A DNA stretch of 64,000 nucleotides from Halomonas sp. KAO (GTDB lineage: Bacteria; Pseudomonadota; Gammaproteobacteria; Pseudomonadales; Halomonadaceae): the NCBI RefSeq assembly GCF_015595025.1, contig NZ_JADNRL010000037.1, positions 66,619 through 130,618 on the forward strand, given 5' to 3'. Under the pieces are notes generated by a model that saw only the letters and a list, made by a program, of their open reading frames with translations, was not told the DNA's origin and did no database searches. Positions 8,558-18,234 of this stretch are shown here, piece after piece. The translations under genes were made by a program, and so were the position numbers. The first letter of the stretch is position 1. Every line of letters begins with the position of its first letter.

Positions 8558-9943
8558 ATGACCCAGTATGCCGTGACCAACCCTGCCACCGGCGAGGTAG
8601 AAAAAACGTTTCCCACTGCTACCGATGATCAGGTTCGAACGGCGATTGAGGTGGCACATCGTGCCTTCAGCGATTGGCGTCAGAGCGATGTCGCCGCGCG
8701 TGCGGCTCTACTCAATCGGGTGGCAGACCTCTATGCCGAGCGTCGAGAGGCACTGGCGGAGATTATCGCGCGAGAAATGGGCAAGCCACTCTTTCAGGGT
8801 GGCATCGAGATCGACATTGTAGTCTCCATCTATCGCTACTACGCCGAGCAGGGGCCGAGTCTGCTGGCCGACGAGCCCTTGTCTCCGTCGAGTGGAGGTA
8901 GTGCAGTGATACGCAAGCAGGGGCTCGGGGTGCTGCTTGGCATCATGCCCTGGAACTTCCCCTACTATCAGGTGGCTCGCTTCGTTGCCCCCAATTTGAT
9001 GCTTGGCAATACCATCCTGCTCAAGCATGCGCCGCAGTGTCCGGAGTCGGCGGCGGCCATGGAGCAGATCTTCCGCGATGCCGGTGCGGCCGAGGGCCTC
9101 TATGTCAATCTGTATGCCAGCAACGAACAGGCCGCCACAGTGATCGCCGACTCGCGGGTGCAGGGCGTATCGTTGACTGGCTCCGAGCGCGCCGGAGCGG
9201 CGGTGGCCGAGATCGCCGGTCGCAATCTCAAGAAGGTGGTTCTCGAGCTTGGGGGGGCCGACCCCTTTATCGTGCTGGAGGATGCCGATCTGGAACTAGC
9301 GGTGCAGCAGGCACTGATCGGTCGTTTCGCCAATGCCGGTCAGGCTTGCAACGCGGCCAAGCGGATCCTGGTAGACCGTCGCCTGCATGACGACTTTCTG
9401 GACGCTTTCCAGCAGGCAGTGGAGAGCATTGCGGTAGGGGCACCCCAGGATGACGCTACCTTCATGGGGCCGCTCTCCTCCGAGTCAGCCCTCGAGACCC
9501 TGGAGGCTCAGGTGCAGGATGCCGTGGCCCAGGGGGCACGTGTCGTGACGGGGGGGCGGCGCCTGGATCGTCCGGGGGCCTGGTATGAGCCTACTCTGCT
9601 CACCGATGTGACACCGGAGATGCGTCTGTTTCATGAGGAGCTATTCGGTCCCGTGGCGGTGGTCTATCCGGTGGACGGCGAGGAGGAGGCCGTTCGTCTG
9701 GCCAACGACTCTGCTTACGGGTTGGGGGCGGTGATCCACTCTCGGGATATCGAGCGTGCACAGCGTCTCGCGGTTCGTCTCGAGGCGGGAATGGTGCATA
9801 TCAACGAGGGTCCGGGGTCGGCCGCCGAGTTGCCATTCGGTGGCGTCAAGCGGTCAGGGTTCGGTCGTGAGCTGGGTCCCGATGGCATGGGGGAGTTCGT
9901 CAACCGCAAGCTGGTCAAGCTGGCGAGTGGCACCAAGTCATGA
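8558..9943 (+). CDS. NAD(P)-dependent aldehyde dehydrogenase (semialdehyde type)
   Basis: A 461-residue soluble aldehyde dehydrogenase with general base E230 (VLELGG) and nucleophile C264 (NAGQACNAAKR). It resembles the short succinate-semialdehyde dehydrogenase (Sad/GabD-like) group. The ATG at 8558 follows AAGGAG with good spacing. Its position directly after the AruI-like decarboxylase suggests it oxidises that enzyme's aldehyde product, which would be 4-guanidinobutanal to 4-guanidinobutanoate if the arginine assignment is right. True succinate semialdehyde is the main alternative substrate. Confidence 0.8.
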   Translation: MTQYAVTNPATGEVEKTFPTATDDQVRTAIEVAHRAFSDWRQSDVAARAALLNRVADLYAERREALAEIIAREMGKPLFQGGIEIDIVVSIYRYYAEQGPSLLADEPLSPSSGGSAVIRKQGLGVLLGIMPWNFPYYQVARFVAPNLMLGNTILLKHAPQCPESAAAMEQIFRDAGAAEGLYVNLYASNEQAATVIADSRVQGVSLTGSERAGAAVAEIAGRNLKKVVLELGGADPFIVLEDADLELAVQQALIGRFANAGQACNAAKRILVDRRLHDDFLDAFQQAVESIAVGAPQDDATFMGPLSSESALETLEAQVQDAVAQGARVVTGGRRLDRPGAWYEPTLLTDVTPEMRLFHEELFGPVAVVYPVDGEEEAVRLANDSAYGLGAVIHSRDIERAQRLAVRLEAGMVHINEGPGSAAELPFGGVKRSGFGRELGPDGMGEFVNRKLVKLASGTKS

Positions 9944-9988
9944 TCTGACGCCTATTGGCCCATGGCTGGCCGATGTTCATCATACGAC

Positions 9989-10018
9989 AGCGCCTCCTAG
10001 GGAAACCGAGGAGGCGCT
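9989..10018. terminator. Bidirectional terminator between convergent genes
   Basis: AGCGCCTCCT (9989-9998) and AGGAGGCGCT (10009-10018) form a perfect 10-bp stem with a 10-base loop. It lies between the convergent aldehyde dehydrogenase and aminotransferase genes. The T run after it is weak. Confidence 0.65.
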
Positions 10019-10061
10019 TCGTTACCACTCACTCAGCTTCTCGCTCTTTGCGATAGTCCCT

Positions 10062-11252
10062 TCAGGTGTCGATCGAGGGTCGAGCATACCGCTCGGCACA
10101 GGCCAGCAGTCGACGGCACGCCTCTATCAACAGCGCTTCGTCGACGGTAAGGCTTAGGCGCACGAAGCCTGCCCCGGAGGGACCAAAGGCTTCGGCGGAG
10201 AGCACCGAAACGTCATAATCGTCGAGCAGGGCCTGGCTGAAGGCCTTGGCTGACAGGCCTGTGCGTCGAATGTCCACCAGCAAAAACATGCCTGCTGCGG
10301 GGCATACCGCCGACACCAACGAGCTGTCGGCGAGCGACCGGCAGACGGTATCGCGGCGTGCACGATAGGCGGCCTTCATCTCCTCGAGTGCCGCCGGTGG
10401 CCGGCGTAGCGCCTCCAGCGCCGCATCCTGGAGAAAGCTTGGGCAACCGTAGAGCATGCACAGCGAGAGGTTGAAGAGGTGGCCGATCAGTCCATGCGGC
10501 GCCATCACCCAGCCCAGGCGCCAGCCGGTCATGGCATGGGACTTGGAGAGGCTGTTCACCACCACGGTGCGCTTCGCCATGTCGGGCAGGGTGGCAGGGC
10601 ATAGATGCTCGCCATCGAAGACCAGATCGGCATAGACCTCGTCCGACACCAGCCATAGGTCGTGGCGATGACACAGCTCGGCGATACCCTCCCAGGTCGC
10701 GCGGTCGATGATCTGACCGCTGGGGTTGTGGGGGCTGTTGAGCATCAGCGCCTTGGTGCGGGGAGTGATGGCCGCCTCCAGCGCCTCCAGACGAAGCCGG
10801 AAGTCATCGTCGGGGCTCAGGGGCACCTGGCTGATACGCGCTCCCGTGGCCTTGATGGCCGCCTCATAGGTGACGTAGGTGGGTTCGGGGACCACCACCT
10901 CATCCTCGGGGTCGAGCAGGCACTGGGCCACGGCATAGAGCCCACACTGGGCGCCGTGCAGCACGATCACGTTCTCGGCGACGACGTCACTCACGCCGAG
11001 TTCGCGATATTGTGCGGCGATGGCCTGTCGCAGGGCTAGCTTGCCCTGCATGTCGGGGTAGTGGGTGTGTCCGGCGCGGAGGCTCTCCACCGCGCTCTCG
11101 ACGATCGGAGCTGGGGTGTCGAAATCGGGATCGCCGACCGAGAGGATGGTCACATCCTCGCCGCGGGCGCGGCGTTGCAGCGCCTGTATATGGATATCCC
11201 AGGCAGCCGAGCCTTCACCGGCGATGCGCTGTGTGAGTCGGGAATAGTTCAA
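10062..11252 (-). CDS. aruH: Arginine:pyruvate transaminase AruH-like aminotransferase
   Basis: A 396-residue fold-type I PLP aminotransferase with NSPHNPSG (172-179), SDEVY (203-207), the PLP lysine K237 in NSLSKSHAMTGWRLGW, and R245. The whole protein, including the N-terminal pattern YSxxTQRIAGxGxAAWDIH, resembles Pseudomonas AruH as I remember it. AruH transfers the alpha-amino group of arginine to pyruvate. Translation starts at TTG: GGAGG lies 6 bases upstream and no ATG is suitably placed. It is the last gene of a minus-strand operon after the GTPase gene, with an 18-bp gap. Confidence 0.75.
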   Translation of the reverse strand: MNYSRLTQRIAGEGSAAWDIHIQALQRRARGEDVTILSVGDPDFDTPAPIVESAVESLRAGHTHYPDMQGKLALRQAIAAQYRELGVSDVVAENVIVLHGAQCGLYAVAQCLLDPEDEVVVPEPTYVTYEAAIKATGARISQVPLSPDDDFRLRLEALEAAITPRTKALMLNSPHNPSGQIIDRATWEGIAELCHRHDLWLVSDEVYADLVFDGEHLCPATLPDMAKRTVVVNSLSKSHAMTGWRLGWVMAPHGLIGHLFNLSLCMLYGCPSFLQDAALEALRRPPAALEEMKAAYRARRDTVCRSLADSSLVSAVCPAAGMFLLVDIRRTGLSAKAFSQALLDDYDVSVLSAEAFGPSGAGFVRLSLTVDEALLIEACRRLLACAERYARPSIDT

Positions 11253-11270
11253 GGAAACCTCCGTCGCGAA

Positions 11271-12224
11271 TTAGTGAGGAGTGTCATCACCGCCCGAAAG
11301 GCCGGTGTTGCCGAGTGCCTCGACCCGTCGACAGAGCGTGTCAAAGCGCGATGATTCGAGGCCGATAAGCACCAGCCGGGACTCGTTGGCCGGGCGTAGT
11401 GCCGACTGCCACCGGGCCTGTCCGCCGCTGAACTGCAGCAGTCGGGGATGGGCATGTCCGCGGCAGCGCATAAACCCCTTGGCCCGCGTCAGCACGTCGG
11501 CGTGCGCTTCGAGGAGCCGTGTAAGTTCATCGGCCTCCACCTCGCCAGCAGGTGACAGTGTGACGCTGCGCCATGGATGCCCCTGGCCCCGGGGGGCGGG
11601 GGCAAAGCGTGGCGGGGGGGGCGCGGCTTGTGGCTTGGGCGCCCCTTCCGGTGCAGCCAGCTCGAGCCGTACGGCGCCAGGGTTGAGGGAGTCGATCAGG
11701 CGGTCGACCTTGGCGCGGTGCTCCGGGTCATCCACCGTCCGGTTGAGCAGCAGCCGGTTGGCAGCGGCGACCTGCTCTCGCCAGGCCGTTCCGATCTGAG
11801 GGTGGTCGGCATTGGTGAGTGCCTGGCTGGAATCGATCAGACAGACGACGTCGGCCAGATAAAGCCGTGATGAGATGCGCGCAATATCGGCGATGCGCGC
11901 CGGGTTGGCGACGCCGCTGGCCTCGATGTAGATCGCCGTGGGTGGCGGGGTAAAGCGTAGTGCCTCGGCGAGCTGTTCGGCGAGGGTGCCCCCCAGGGTG
12001 CAGCAGATACAGCCGTTGGTCAGGCTGATCACGCGGTCGTCCTGATAGTCGATCAGGGCGCTGTCGATATTGATGTCGCCGAAGTCGTTGACCAGGATCA
12101 GCGAGCCGGCCGGCAGGCCGGCCTGAATCAGGGCGTTAAGGTAACTGGTCTTGCCCGCGCCAAGAAAACCGCCGATCACCGTCATGGGGATCGGCGTCGC
12201 CGCCGCCTCGGCCTCAGGCCTCAT
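11271..12224 (-). CDS. CobW/COG0523 family metallochaperone GTPase
   Basis: A 317-residue cytosolic G3E GTPase with P-loop GGFLGAGKTS (18-27) and the metal-binding CICC motif (72-75, within NGCICCTLGG). A CobW C-terminal domain (about 215-305) follows a proline-rich linker. The family delivers zinc or other metals to client enzymes. It overlaps the amidohydrolase gene by 11 bp, and that protein is of a family that usually needs zinc, so it is the obvious candidate client. The guanine-specificity motif is not typical, which is common in this subfamily. Confidence 0.85.
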   Translation of the reverse strand: MRPEAEAAATPIPMTVIGGFLGAGKTSYLNALIQAGLPAGSLILVNDFGDINIDSALIDYQDDRVISLTNGCICCTLGGTLAEQLAEALRFTPPPTAIYIEASGVANPARIADIARISSRLYLADVVCLIDSSQALTNADHPQIGTAWREQVAAANRLLLNRTVDDPEHRAKVDRLIDSLNPGAVRLELAAPEGAPKPQAAPPPPRFAPAPRGQGHPWRSVTLSPAGEVEADELTRLLEAHADVLTRAKGFMRCRGHAHPRLLQFSGGQARWQSALRPANESRLVLIGLESSRFDTLCRRVEALGNTGLSGGDDTPH

Positions 12225-13851
12225 GGACCCGGCCTCCCAGCATCGTGGCCACCACGCCTACCTCGGCTAGCGCCTCCCCGTCTCCGGCCAGGGGGTCGCG
12301 ATCGAGTACCGCCATATCGGCATACTTGCCCATCTCCAGGCTACCGACCAGGTGATCCAGCTTCAGCGTATAGGCCGCTCCCAGAGTCACCGCTTCCAGT
12401 GCCTGAGGGACGTCGATTCGCTCGAAGGGCCCCAACAGCTGGCCGGAAGCGGTCTTGCGGGTGCAGGCCACATGAGCGGTGAACAGCGGCCCCAGCGGGG
12501 TGACCGGGGCATCGCTGTGAATCGCCAGTGGAATGCCGTGGCGAAGCACCGAGGCGGCAGGGTTGAGCCGCTGAGCCCGCTCCCAGCCAAGCACGGTGTC
12601 GGCATGGACGTCACCCCAGTAATAGAGGTGGTTGGTGAGCAGGTTCATGCACACCCCGAGCGCCTTGGCGCGGCGCATCTGGGCCTGGTCGGCAACCTGG
12701 CAGTGGTGCAGGGTATGGCGATGGTCGAGGCGTGGCCACAGTTCCAGTGCCTCCTGGAGGCAATCGAGGATCAGCTCCACGGCTTCATCGCCATTGGTGT
12801 GGATCTGCAGGTGGACGCCTGCCTGGTGATAGGCCTGAATCACACGCCGTAGTTCCTCTGGAGAAGCATTCCAGGCGCCGTTGGGCATCCCGTTATGGTA
12901 GTGGGGCCACTTCATGCGGCAGGTGAAGGCGGGCATGGAGCCATCACTCATCACCTTGGCCAGACCGAAGTGAAGTCGCGGATTGCTCTTCTCGCAACAG
13001 GCGGCGAGCCGTTCGATACCCTCATCGATGGGACGGCCGAGGGTGCTCATCGCCGGCACCAGGCGTAGCGGGAAGTCATCTTCCTGGGTCACCGTCTCCA
13101 GTGCCTGGATGCCCTCGTCGGTGAGGGGATTGAAGAGGTCAGTGGCGGTGGTGACCCCTGCCTGAGTCGCCGCGCGGCCGAAGCGGCGCAGAGTGTCGGG
13201 CTGAGAGACGATATCGAAGACGTTGATGCCAAGACTCTCGTGGATGGCGTGCATGGCCGCCATCTCCTTGATCGAGCCGGTGGGGTTGCCCTGGTCATCG
13301 AGCAGGACACCTTCAATATGCGTATGCCGATCCAGTCCAGCCCGCTCGATCATGGCGCTGTTGACGGTCATGGCATGGAAGGAAAGATGCACGATCACAA
13401 CCGGGCGATCGCTGACGGCGGTGTCCAGCGCGTGGCGGTCGACGACTTGGTCGCCGAAGAAGATAGGATCGAAGCCCCAGGCGATGATCGGCTCTCCGGC
13501 CGGCATGGCGTCGGCGGCGGCACGCAGCCTCGCCTGCATGGCGGCCGTGTCCTGAATGCCCTGCCACAGGGTGCCTTCCGGATCGCGACGAGGATAGTAG
13601 CCCAGATAGAGGTACTGCCAGAGGGCGCCCTCGTGGGCGTGGCTGTGCCCCTCCACCATGCCTGGCATGATCACCCTGTCGGCGAAGCGGTCGTCATGTT
13701 GCATATCACCCTGATGGCGCGCCAGCTCGGCCATGCTCTCGGCATTGCCTACCGCCAGAATGCGACCGTCGCACACCGCGATATGCGTCGCTTCGGGTAG
13801 CGACGGGTTCATGGTAATGATCTTCCTGGCACTGAACACCGTGGTGGTCAT
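12214..13851 (-). CDS. YtcJ-like amidohydrolase (amidohydrolase family 3)
   Basis: A 545-residue metal-dependent hydrolase. The first metal ligands are in PGMVEGHSHAHEG (H69, H71). Later motifs are KVMSDGS (candidate carboxylated lysine region), QIHTNGDEA, RHTLHHCQ and the late aspartate in AIHSDAPV. Relatives include N-substituted formamide deformylase and other exo-amidases; the substrate is unknown. The ATG at 13851 was chosen because the 65 codons upstream run across the divergent promoter region. It is first in the operon amidohydrolase, COG0523 GTPase, AruH. Confidence 0.8.
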   Translation of the reverse strand: MTTTVFSARKIITMNPSLPEATHIAVCDGRILAVGNAESMAELARHQGDMQHDDRFADRVIMPGMVEGHSHAHEGALWQYLYLGYYPRRDPEGTLWQGIQDTAAMQARLRAAADAMPAGEPIIAWGFDPIFFGDQVVDRHALDTAVSDRPVVIVHLSFHAMTVNSAMIERAGLDRHTHIEGVLLDDQGNPTGSIKEMAAMHAIHESLGINVFDIVSQPDTLRRFGRAATQAGVTTATDLFNPLTDEGIQALETVTQEDDFPLRLVPAMSTLGRPIDEGIERLAACCEKSNPRLHFGLAKVMSDGSMPAFTCRMKWPHYHNGMPNGAWNASPEELRRVIQAYHQAGVHLQIHTNGDEAVELILDCLQEALELWPRLDHRHTLHHCQVADQAQMRRAKALGVCMNLLTNHLYYWGDVHADTVLGWERAQRLNPAASVLRHGIPLAIHSDAPVTPLGPLFTAHVACTRKTASGQLLGPFERIDVPQALEAVTLGAAYTLKLDHLVGSLEMGKYADMAVLDRDPLAGDGEALAEVGVVATMLGGRVHEA

Positions 13852-13918
13852 GGTGATACCTTGTTGTTGAAGAGTGGAGCTTGGATGGCTTCGATTATTG
13901 GGAAGGGGGGCGGCAAAG

Positions 13919-13924
13919 TATAAT
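13919..13924 (+). promoter_or_regulatory. Candidate -10 element, divergent LysR/amidohydrolase promoter
   Basis: A perfect TATAAT lies 39 bases before the LysR GTG. Read on the minus strand, the overlapping TATACT (13917-13922) could serve the amidohydrolase operon. No convincing -35 box could be placed. Confidence 0.4.
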
Positions 13925-13962
13925 GTTGAACACACATCCCACCATGCGCCGGAGTTATCGCC

Positions 13963-14853
13963 GTGAGAATTGAAATCCGACAGCTCAAGGCCTTTATCGT
14001 CGTGGCCGACAAGCTGCACTTCGGTCAGGCGGCGACGGCGCTGCATCTAACCCAGCCGGCCCTCAGTCGAACCATTCAGCAGCTGGAGGAGGCTATCGGT
14101 GAACCCTTGCTGATACGCAGCAATCGCAGCGTATCCCTGACCGAGGCGGGACGGGTCTTCCTGGACAAGGCGCAGCGTATCGTCGAGGAGCTCGATGATG
14201 CCGTTGAGTTGACTCGTCAGGCCGGCAGTGGGGAGCAGGGGCGTTTACGGATCGGCTACACCGATATGGCGTTGCTAGGGTGCCTTCCCGAGGTGGTACA
14301 GGCCTTTCGAGAGCGTTATCCGGGCGTCGATGTGGAATTCATCTACGAGCCCAATGCTCCACAGCTGCAGCGACTCGAGGACGGCAAGCTCGACGTCGCC
14401 TTTGTTTCCGGGACCATGCAGATCGAAGGTTTCGATGCTCGCGTCGTCCAGAAGGAGCGCTTCGTGGCTCTGTTGCCTCCCAACCACCCCCTGGCCGAAA
14501 AGACGGAGATCGCGCTTGCCGATCTCAAGAATGAGCCCTACGTGATCGGTAATCGACGCAACTGGCGTGACTATCGCCGCCATCTCGATGCGATCTTCCT
14601 GGAGCACGGCTTCGAGCCAAGGGTGGCCCAGGAGGCGTTCAACAGCCAGGCGGTATTTGCCTTCGTGGCGGCAGGCATGGGGGTCAGCATCCATATCGAG
14701 TCGGCGCGGCGCTGGATCGGCGATCGAGTGATCGTACGACCACTTAGCGATGTCACCGCGACCTTCCATACCTCGGCGGTATGGCGATGCGAGCGTGATT
14801 CACCGCTCCAGCGCCATTTTCTGGAGCACCTTTATCATCGCCTCGAGCGCTGA
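13963..14853 (+). CDS. LysR family transcriptional regulator
   Basis: A 296-residue protein with a winged HTH at the N-terminus (HFGQAATALHLTQPALSRTI, 21-40) and a LysR substrate-binding domain (about 90-290). The GTG start gives the usual LysR N-terminus. It is divergent from the amidohydrolase-COG0523-AruH operon with 111 bp between them, the classical layout for a LysR protein controlling its neighbour. The inducer is unknown; a pathway intermediate of the amidohydrolase or arginine route is plausible. Confidence 0.88.
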   Translation: MRIEIRQLKAFIVVADKLHFGQAATALHLTQPALSRTIQQLEEAIGEPLLIRSNRSVSLTEAGRVFLDKAQRIVEELDDAVELTRQAGSGEQGRLRIGYTDMALLGCLPEVVQAFRERYPGVDVEFIYEPNAPQLQRLEDGKLDVAFVSGTMQIEGFDARVVQKERFVALLPPNHPLAEKTEIALADLKNEPYVIGNRRNWRDYRRHLDAIFLEHGFEPRVAQEAFNSQAVFAFVAAGMGVSIHIESARRWIGDRVIVRPLSDVTATFHTSAVWRCERDSPLQRHFLEHLYHRLER

Positions 14854-14882
14854 ATGCCGGGCTTGCGCCCGGCAATGTTGGC

Positions 14883-16322
14883 TCAGTCGAAGTCTGTGGC
14901 CGGGGCAAGCGGAGCGCGACGCGCATCGAGCAGCATGATGCCGGCCAGCATCAGCGCCGATGCAGGCACTCCGACAAACACTGGACTCCAGCCACCGGGC
15001 TCGCCCAGCAGCTGCCAGGCCATCGCCACCACCAGACCGGCCCACATGGCACAGGCGCCCGCGCGTCGGCTGGGGCGTGTCCACAGCACGCCAAGAAGAA
15101 GCGGCACCAGCAGGCTTGATACCAGGATTGCCGACCCCGTGATCCATAGCTGTATCAGCCGCGGTACCGCCAGCGCCAACAGCAGCGAGATCAGGGCCAT
15201 GACGATGACCGCGCCCCGGCTGCACATCAGCAGCTGACGGTCGCTGGCGCCCCGAAAGTGGGGTTGAACGAAGTCGCTGACCAGCGTGGAGGCGCCGGCG
15301 ATGAAGTAGGAGTCGGCACAGGAGACCACGGTGGCCATCAGCGTGATCAGCATCAGGGCAAAGAACCAGAAGGGCATCGCTTCCTGTATGACATGGTAAT
15401 AGATCATCGCTGGCGGTTCGGCGACGATGCCCAAGCCTATCTTGGCAAAGACGCCGGTCAGCACCACTACCAAGCCGGTGATCAGTACTAGCACCACCGA
15501 CCACCAGTAAGCCTTGATCGTGGTGCGCAGATCCCGGGCGGCCCAGATGCGTGACCAGAAGTCCTGGCGTACCAGCACGGCAGCGCCCAGGGTCAGCATG
15601 AACAGGGCGATCTTATAGGTCGAGATATTGCTCAAGGTAAGCAGCGCCCGTTGACCGCTGTCCCCGGCCTTGGTGACTATCTCTCCCCAGCCACCGGACA
15701 TCACATAGATGGCAGCAAACAGCGACACGATGCCAATGGTCTGTATGGTGCCCTGCACCGCATCGGACCATACGACCGAGGTGAAGCCGCCCAGATAGGT
15801 CTTGAGGGTGAGAAAGGCACAGGCGATCAGGATGCCATGCGTCGTCTCGAGGCCGAACAGTAGCCTGAGAATGGTCGCGAGGGCCACGAACTGCATGCCG
15901 GTCAGCGCCGAGATCGCCACCAGGTTGGCAATCGAAGCCGGGTAACGGGCCAGTGGGCCGAAGCGCACTGCAGCGTAGTCGCCTACGGTGAAGAGCTCAT
16001 GCTTATCACCTACCTGGCGCAGGCGTCGGACGAAGAAGGCCGTCAGGATGGCCAGTACACCGATCAGCGGGAATAGCATCCACATCTGACTGATGCCGAT
16101 ACGATAGGCATCGGCCATTAGTCCCAGCAACATGGCGCCGCCGATAGAGGTGCCAAGAATCGTCAGTATCATCGGCACCAGTGGTATGGAGCGCCCGGCC
16201 ACGTTGTAGCCGGCGAAGGTCTTCACCTTGCGATAGAAGTAGTAGGCGTAGAGCAGGATGAAGGTCGCATAGACGCCTGTCAGCGCCACGACGGCAGGGA
16301 GCTGGTGGTCGGGAATCAGCAT
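14883..16322 (-). CDS. Sodium:solute symporter (SSS family)
   Basis: A 479-residue inner-membrane protein with about 13 predicted helices. NVAGRSIPLVPMILTILGTSIGGAML and the Na-binding region of helices 1 and 8 (SCADSYFIAGASTLVSD) are typical of SSS proteins. The gene is convergent with the LysR gene (29-bp gap), and its position beside the amidohydrolase operon suggests import of that pathway's substrate, but the ligand cannot be read from sequence. Confidence 0.85.
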   Translation of the reverse strand: MLIPDHQLPAVVALTGVYATFILLYAYYFYRKVKTFAGYNVAGRSIPLVPMILTILGTSIGGAMLLGLMADAYRIGISQMWMLFPLIGVLAILTAFFVRRLRQVGDKHELFTVGDYAAVRFGPLARYPASIANLVAISALTGMQFVALATILRLLFGLETTHGILIACAFLTLKTYLGGFTSVVWSDAVQGTIQTIGIVSLFAAIYVMSGGWGEIVTKAGDSGQRALLTLSNISTYKIALFMLTLGAAVLVRQDFWSRIWAARDLRTTIKAYWWSVVLVLITGLVVVLTGVFAKIGLGIVAEPPAMIYYHVIQEAMPFWFFALMLITLMATVVSCADSYFIAGASTLVSDFVQPHFRGASDRQLLMCSRGAVIVMALISLLLALAVPRLIQLWITGSAILVSSLLVPLLLGVLWTRPSRRAGACAMWAGLVVAMAWQLLGEPGGWSPVFVGVPASALMLAGIMLLDARRAPLAPATDFD

Positions 16323-16377
16323 CTCGACTTCCTCTGAGTGTTATTGGAGGTGAAACGTCGTTATGGCATTGATGCTA

Positions 16378-16401
16378 TGTCCGGGAGAGTCGCTCCGGAC
16401 A
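16378..16401 (-). terminator. Hairpin downstream of the AGCS symporter gene
   Basis: TGTCCGGGAG (16378-16387) pairs with CTCCGGACA (16393-16401) with one bulged G. It lies between the AGCS gene and the SSS gene, both on the minus strand. No U-run follows, so it is a weak terminator or an mRNA end-protecting hairpin. No gene was seen in the 165-bp gap. Confidence 0.4.
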
Positions 16402-16487
16402 ATGCCGTTTCGCTTTCATGCGATGCGTGAGGTGCATGGTAGCGAGCGATAGAGTCTCTGCCGGCGGTAGGTAATGGGAGCGCCGAA

Positions 16488-17936
16488 TCAGGAACTGACC
16501 GATAGCCGTGCTCGATCTCGCTGGTGGACATGCGCCTTGAAGCGACGGTGCTCATCGCGAATAACGGGAGCAAGGACGATCAGCCCGATGATGTTGGGAA
16601 TGCAGATCAGCACCACTAGGGAGTCCATGAGTCCGACGATCAGGTCCAGACTGACCAGAGAGCCGCTGACGGTCAGCGACAGGAAGACAATCAGATAAGT
16701 GGCTTTCACCCGCTTGCGATAGCCGAAAAGCATTTCACTGGCCTGGAGACCGTAGTAGCAGGAGACCAGAATGGTGGAGAAAGCGAATAGAGTCACCGAC
16801 ACCGCCAGTATCAGTGGGAACCAGGGCAGTACAGTGGCGTAAGCTGCCGAGGTCATCTCGATGCCATTCAGCCCTTCTTCCAGGTAGGTGCCAGTGACGA
16901 CGATGACCAGGGCCGTCAGAGTGCAGATCACGACGGTATCGATGAAGGGCTCCAATAGAGCGACGTGACCTTCGGCGGCCGGGAAGCGGGTTCGGGCAGT
17001 TGCGTGGGCAATTGCCGAGGTTCCCATGCCGGCCTCGCTCGAGATCATGGCCCGAATAAAGCCCTGGGTAATAGCGCCCCAGAGGCCACCGGTGACGCTG
17101 TCGGTATCAAAGGCCGAAGTCAGGATCGTCATCATCGCCTGGGGAAGCTGGGCGTAGTTGGCTATCAGAATTATCAGCGCCGCGGTGACGTAGAGGAGCG
17201 ACATGGCTGGCAGTAGCTTCTCGGTGGTCTGAGCGATGCTCTGCATGCCGCCGATGACGATACCGCCCACGAAGCCTGCTATCACCGTGCCGAACAGCCA
17301 GGCGTTCTCGTCGAAGAAGCTACCTGCTCCACCGGTCACCGTCACGACCTGAGTGTAAACCTGATTCACCTGGTACATGTTGGTGGAGACAAATGAGGCC
17401 AGCATGATGGCTAGTGCAATGAAGCTCGCGAGTGCAGCCCCCAGTCGTGGCCAGCCACGCTCGCCAAGGCCTCGCTTGAGATAGTACATGGGGCCGCCGG
17501 AGACGGTGCCATCGGCGTGCACGGTGCGATATTTCACCCCCAGAGTGCATTCGGCATATTTTGTCGCCATGCCGAGAAAGCCCGCCACCATCATCCAAAG
17601 AACAGCGCCGGGGCCGCCAATGGCAATGGCAATCGCCACGCCCGAGATATTGCCGAGTCCAACGGTAACCGACAGTGCTGAAGTCAGCGCCTGAAAGTGG
17701 CTGACTTCGCCGGGGGCGTCGGGGTCGTTGAACTCTCCTCGTAGCAGACGCAGTGCCAAAGGCAGCGAACGGAACTGCTGGAAGCCGAAACGAACGGTGC
17801 AGAAGAGGGCACCTGCAATCAGCCAAAGCACAATAATAGGCACGGAGTTGCCGGCGATAGGCACGCTGGTGAATACAATGCCCATGAAACCATAGACTAG
17901 CGTTTCGGCAAGGCCGATAAGAGATTCGGTTACCAT
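16488..17936 (-). CDS. Alanine/glycine:cation symporter (AGCS family)
   Basis: A 482-residue inner-membrane transporter with about 11 helices. Family signatures are seen in TVGLGNISGVAIAIAIGGPGA (about 91-111), GGPMYYLKRGLGERGW, and SEAGMGTSAIAHATART. AGCS proteins carry alanine, glycine or related small amino acids with sodium or protons. Alanine is the expected product of an arginine:pyruvate transaminase, but a functional link is only a guess. Confidence 0.9.
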   Translation of the reverse strand: MVTESLIGLAETLVYGFMGIVFTSVPIAGNSVPIIVLWLIAGALFCTVRFGFQQFRSLPLALRLLRGEFNDPDAPGEVSHFQALTSALSVTVGLGNISGVAIAIAIGGPGAVLWMMVAGFLGMATKYAECTLGVKYRTVHADGTVSGGPMYYLKRGLGERGWPRLGAALASFIALAIMLASFVSTNMYQVNQVYTQVVTVTGGAGSFFDENAWLFGTVIAGFVGGIVIGGMQSIAQTTEKLLPAMSLLYVTAALIILIANYAQLPQAMMTILTSAFDTDSVTGGLWGAITQGFIRAMISSEAGMGTSAIAHATARTRFPAAEGHVALLEPFIDTVVICTLTALVIVVTGTYLEEGLNGIEMTSAAYATVLPWFPLILAVSVTLFAFSTILVSCYYGLQASEMLFGYRKRVKATYLIVFLSLTVSGSLVSLDLIVGLMDSLVVLICIPNIIGLIVLAPVIRDEHRRFKAHVHQRDRARLSVSS

Positions 17937-18234
17937 GCGGCAGACACCTTGTTGACTTTGTTCTGGCGAGCGATGAAGTGCGCTTGCACATTGCAGGCTG
18001 GGCTCACTTACCTTATGAGCCTATCGAGCCGAGAAAGGCGCGCACAATAACGCTGGCAGTGATTGGCGATGCCGTTTTCTGATGGTGCGATGCCGTCCGC
18101 TAATGATGACCACAAAACCGAATAATGGCAGTATGTTAGAGTGATAGTGGGAAACGACTTCGTGGCCGCTTCGCGTCGAGGTGGTGTAATGAAAAACTGG
18201 GGGCGTGCGTCCCCATGCGCCTGGAGAAAATGTG
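17937..18234. other. Intergenic region between AGCS and aroQ
   Basis: A 298-bp region between divergent genes. It is locally AT-richer than its neighbours, which suits promoters for both sides. No open frame, strong hairpin or recognisable operator was found. Confidence 0.6.
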
